This document shows positions 14,712 to 15,205 of a stretch of DNA of 15,205 bases, in pieces. The position numbers and the translations under genes are program-made. Every line of letters begins with the position of its first letter. Position 1 is the first letter of the stretch. The notes under the pieces were generated by a model. It was not told the origin of the DNA and ran no database searches. It saw only the letters and a program-made list of their open reading frames with translations. This stretch comes from Oxalobacteraceae bacterium UBA4003 (GTDB lineage Bacteria > Pseudomonadota > Gammaproteobacteria > Burkholderiales > Burkholderiaceae_D). The DNA lies in the NCBI GenBank assembly GCA_002384815.1, contig DGBN01000070.1, forward strand, positions 1 to 15,205, written 5' to 3'.

Positions 14712-15205
14712 CGTGACATCTCCTTGTGCGAATAATGTTCAATCTTCTTATCCAAGTCTGCATCAGCATCCCCTCCTGATTTCAGCCTGAATCGCACATC
14801 CTCCATCAGCTTCCGGTTCGCCGCCAGCAGGTCAGCCAAAAACGCCACCAGAAAAGTCTGAAAGCCCGTCACCAACAAGACAGCAGAAAGTATCAGCGAC
14901 TGAATATGCCCGTCCCCTTTGCCTTCAAGATATCTCGCCAAAAACCATAATCCGATCAGAAAACCGGCACCAAACAATATGGCTCCGATTACGCCGAAAA
15001 AACGGAACGGCCGGTAAATGATGAAGATGCGCACGATCGTGACGATGCTGCGCTTGATGTAGGACGGGATACTCTTCACCAGCCGCGACGGACGCAAATC
15101 CTCATTCACCCGTATCGGAACCGACGTGATCGCCATGTTCTTTTGCCCGGCCTGAATGATGGTTTCCAACGTATATGTGTAATCGTTGAAGACCATCATG
15201 CGCTG
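14708..15205 (-). CDS. GT2 glycosyltransferase, polyprenyl-phosphate sugar synthase-like, C-terminal part
   Basis: Only the C-terminal 165 or so residues are in the window. The frame stays open to the right edge, so the gene begins beyond it; the Met codons near 15199 are internal. The visible part has FNDYTYTLETIIQAG and VPIRVNEDLRPSRL, the end of the GT-A catalytic domain of DPM1-like GT2 enzymes. Two membrane helices follow (about 67-91 and 98-125 of the visible part), and then a short charged tail. This C-terminal pair of helices is typical of bacterial synthases that load a sugar onto undecaprenyl phosphate (GtrB, ArnC style). The DxD catalytic region is outside the window. Its product could supply the GT-C-like protein downstream. 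Confidence 0.85.
   Translation of the reverse strand, partial: QRMMVFNDYTYTLETIIQAGQKNMAITSVPIRVNEDLRPSRLVKSIPSYIKRSIVTIVRIFIIYRPFRFFGVIGAILFGAGFLIGLWFLARYLEGKGDGHIQSLILSAVLLVTGFQTFLVAFLADLLAANRKLMEDVRFRLKSGGDADADLDKKIEHYSHKEMSR
14720..14725 (-). promoter_or_regulatory. Ribosome binding site of the methyltransferase gene
   Basis: AAGGAG on the minus strand, 8 nt before the ATG at 14711, lying inside the end of the GT2 gene. It fixes the start and supports coupling across the ATGA overlap. Confidence 0.7.

Overview
The window is a polysaccharide (O-antigen or exopolysaccharide) biosynthesis locus. Every gene I can support lies on the minus strand, so transcription runs from high to low coordinates. 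The protein types, moderate G+C, and tight gene overlaps suggest a Gram-negative proteobacterium. I would guess a betaproteobacterium (Burkholderiales, perhaps Oxalobacteraceae), but that is an impression from protein style; there is no rRNA or tRNA to confirm it.

In transcription order there are four blocks. (1) 15205-10959: the C-terminal end of a GT2 polyprenyl-phosphate sugar synthase-like enzyme, a class I methyltransferase, a lysylphosphatidylglycerol-synthase-like membrane protein (UPF0104 type), and a 749-residue membrane protein that looks like a GT-C glycosyltransferase. Start/stop overlaps couple these genes closely, and together they look like a lipid-linked-sugar decoration module. 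(2) 10838-5411: gmd and rmd, which make GDP-D-rhamnose, then a GT4 glycosyltransferase, a Wzx-type flippase and a second GT4 glycosyltransferase. (3) 5289-1797: a 4-keto-sugar reductase, a short monotopic phosphoglycosyl transferase and a WbpM-type UDP-GlcNAc 4,6-dehydratase. This is the trio expected to start the repeat unit on undecaprenyl phosphate with N-acetylquinovosamine or N-acetylfucosamine. (4) 1758-1: galE sandwiched between broken copies of its neighbours, then the start of rmlB, which runs off the left edge.

The most striking structural feature is at the left. A 499-bp segment (the end of the dehydratase gene, the spacer, and the first 14 codons of rmlB) occurs twice as direct repeats, at 80-578 and 1717-2215, with only two mismatches. 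Between them sits an A+T-rich galE. The ancestral arrangement was evidently dehydratase followed directly by rmlB. An insertion or integration event placed galE between them and left a dead 3' fragment of the dehydratase on one side and a 5' stub of rmlB on the other. Recombination between the repeats would remove a 1,637-bp galE unit and restore the ancestral junction.

Read together, the genes make at least three activated sugars: GDP-D-rhamnose, a 6-deoxy-HexNAc, and the GalE product, with dTDP-sugars beginning at rmlB. They also provide an initiating transferase, two GT4 transferases to extend the chain, a flippase, and a possible periplasmic decoration step. No Wzy polymerase, Wzz, or Wzm/Wzt ABC transporter is recognisable in the window. 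I see no transposase, integrase, CRISPR array, tRNA or rRNA. There is no gene-free stretch longer than about 125 bases, apart from the remnant region around galE that is described in the features.
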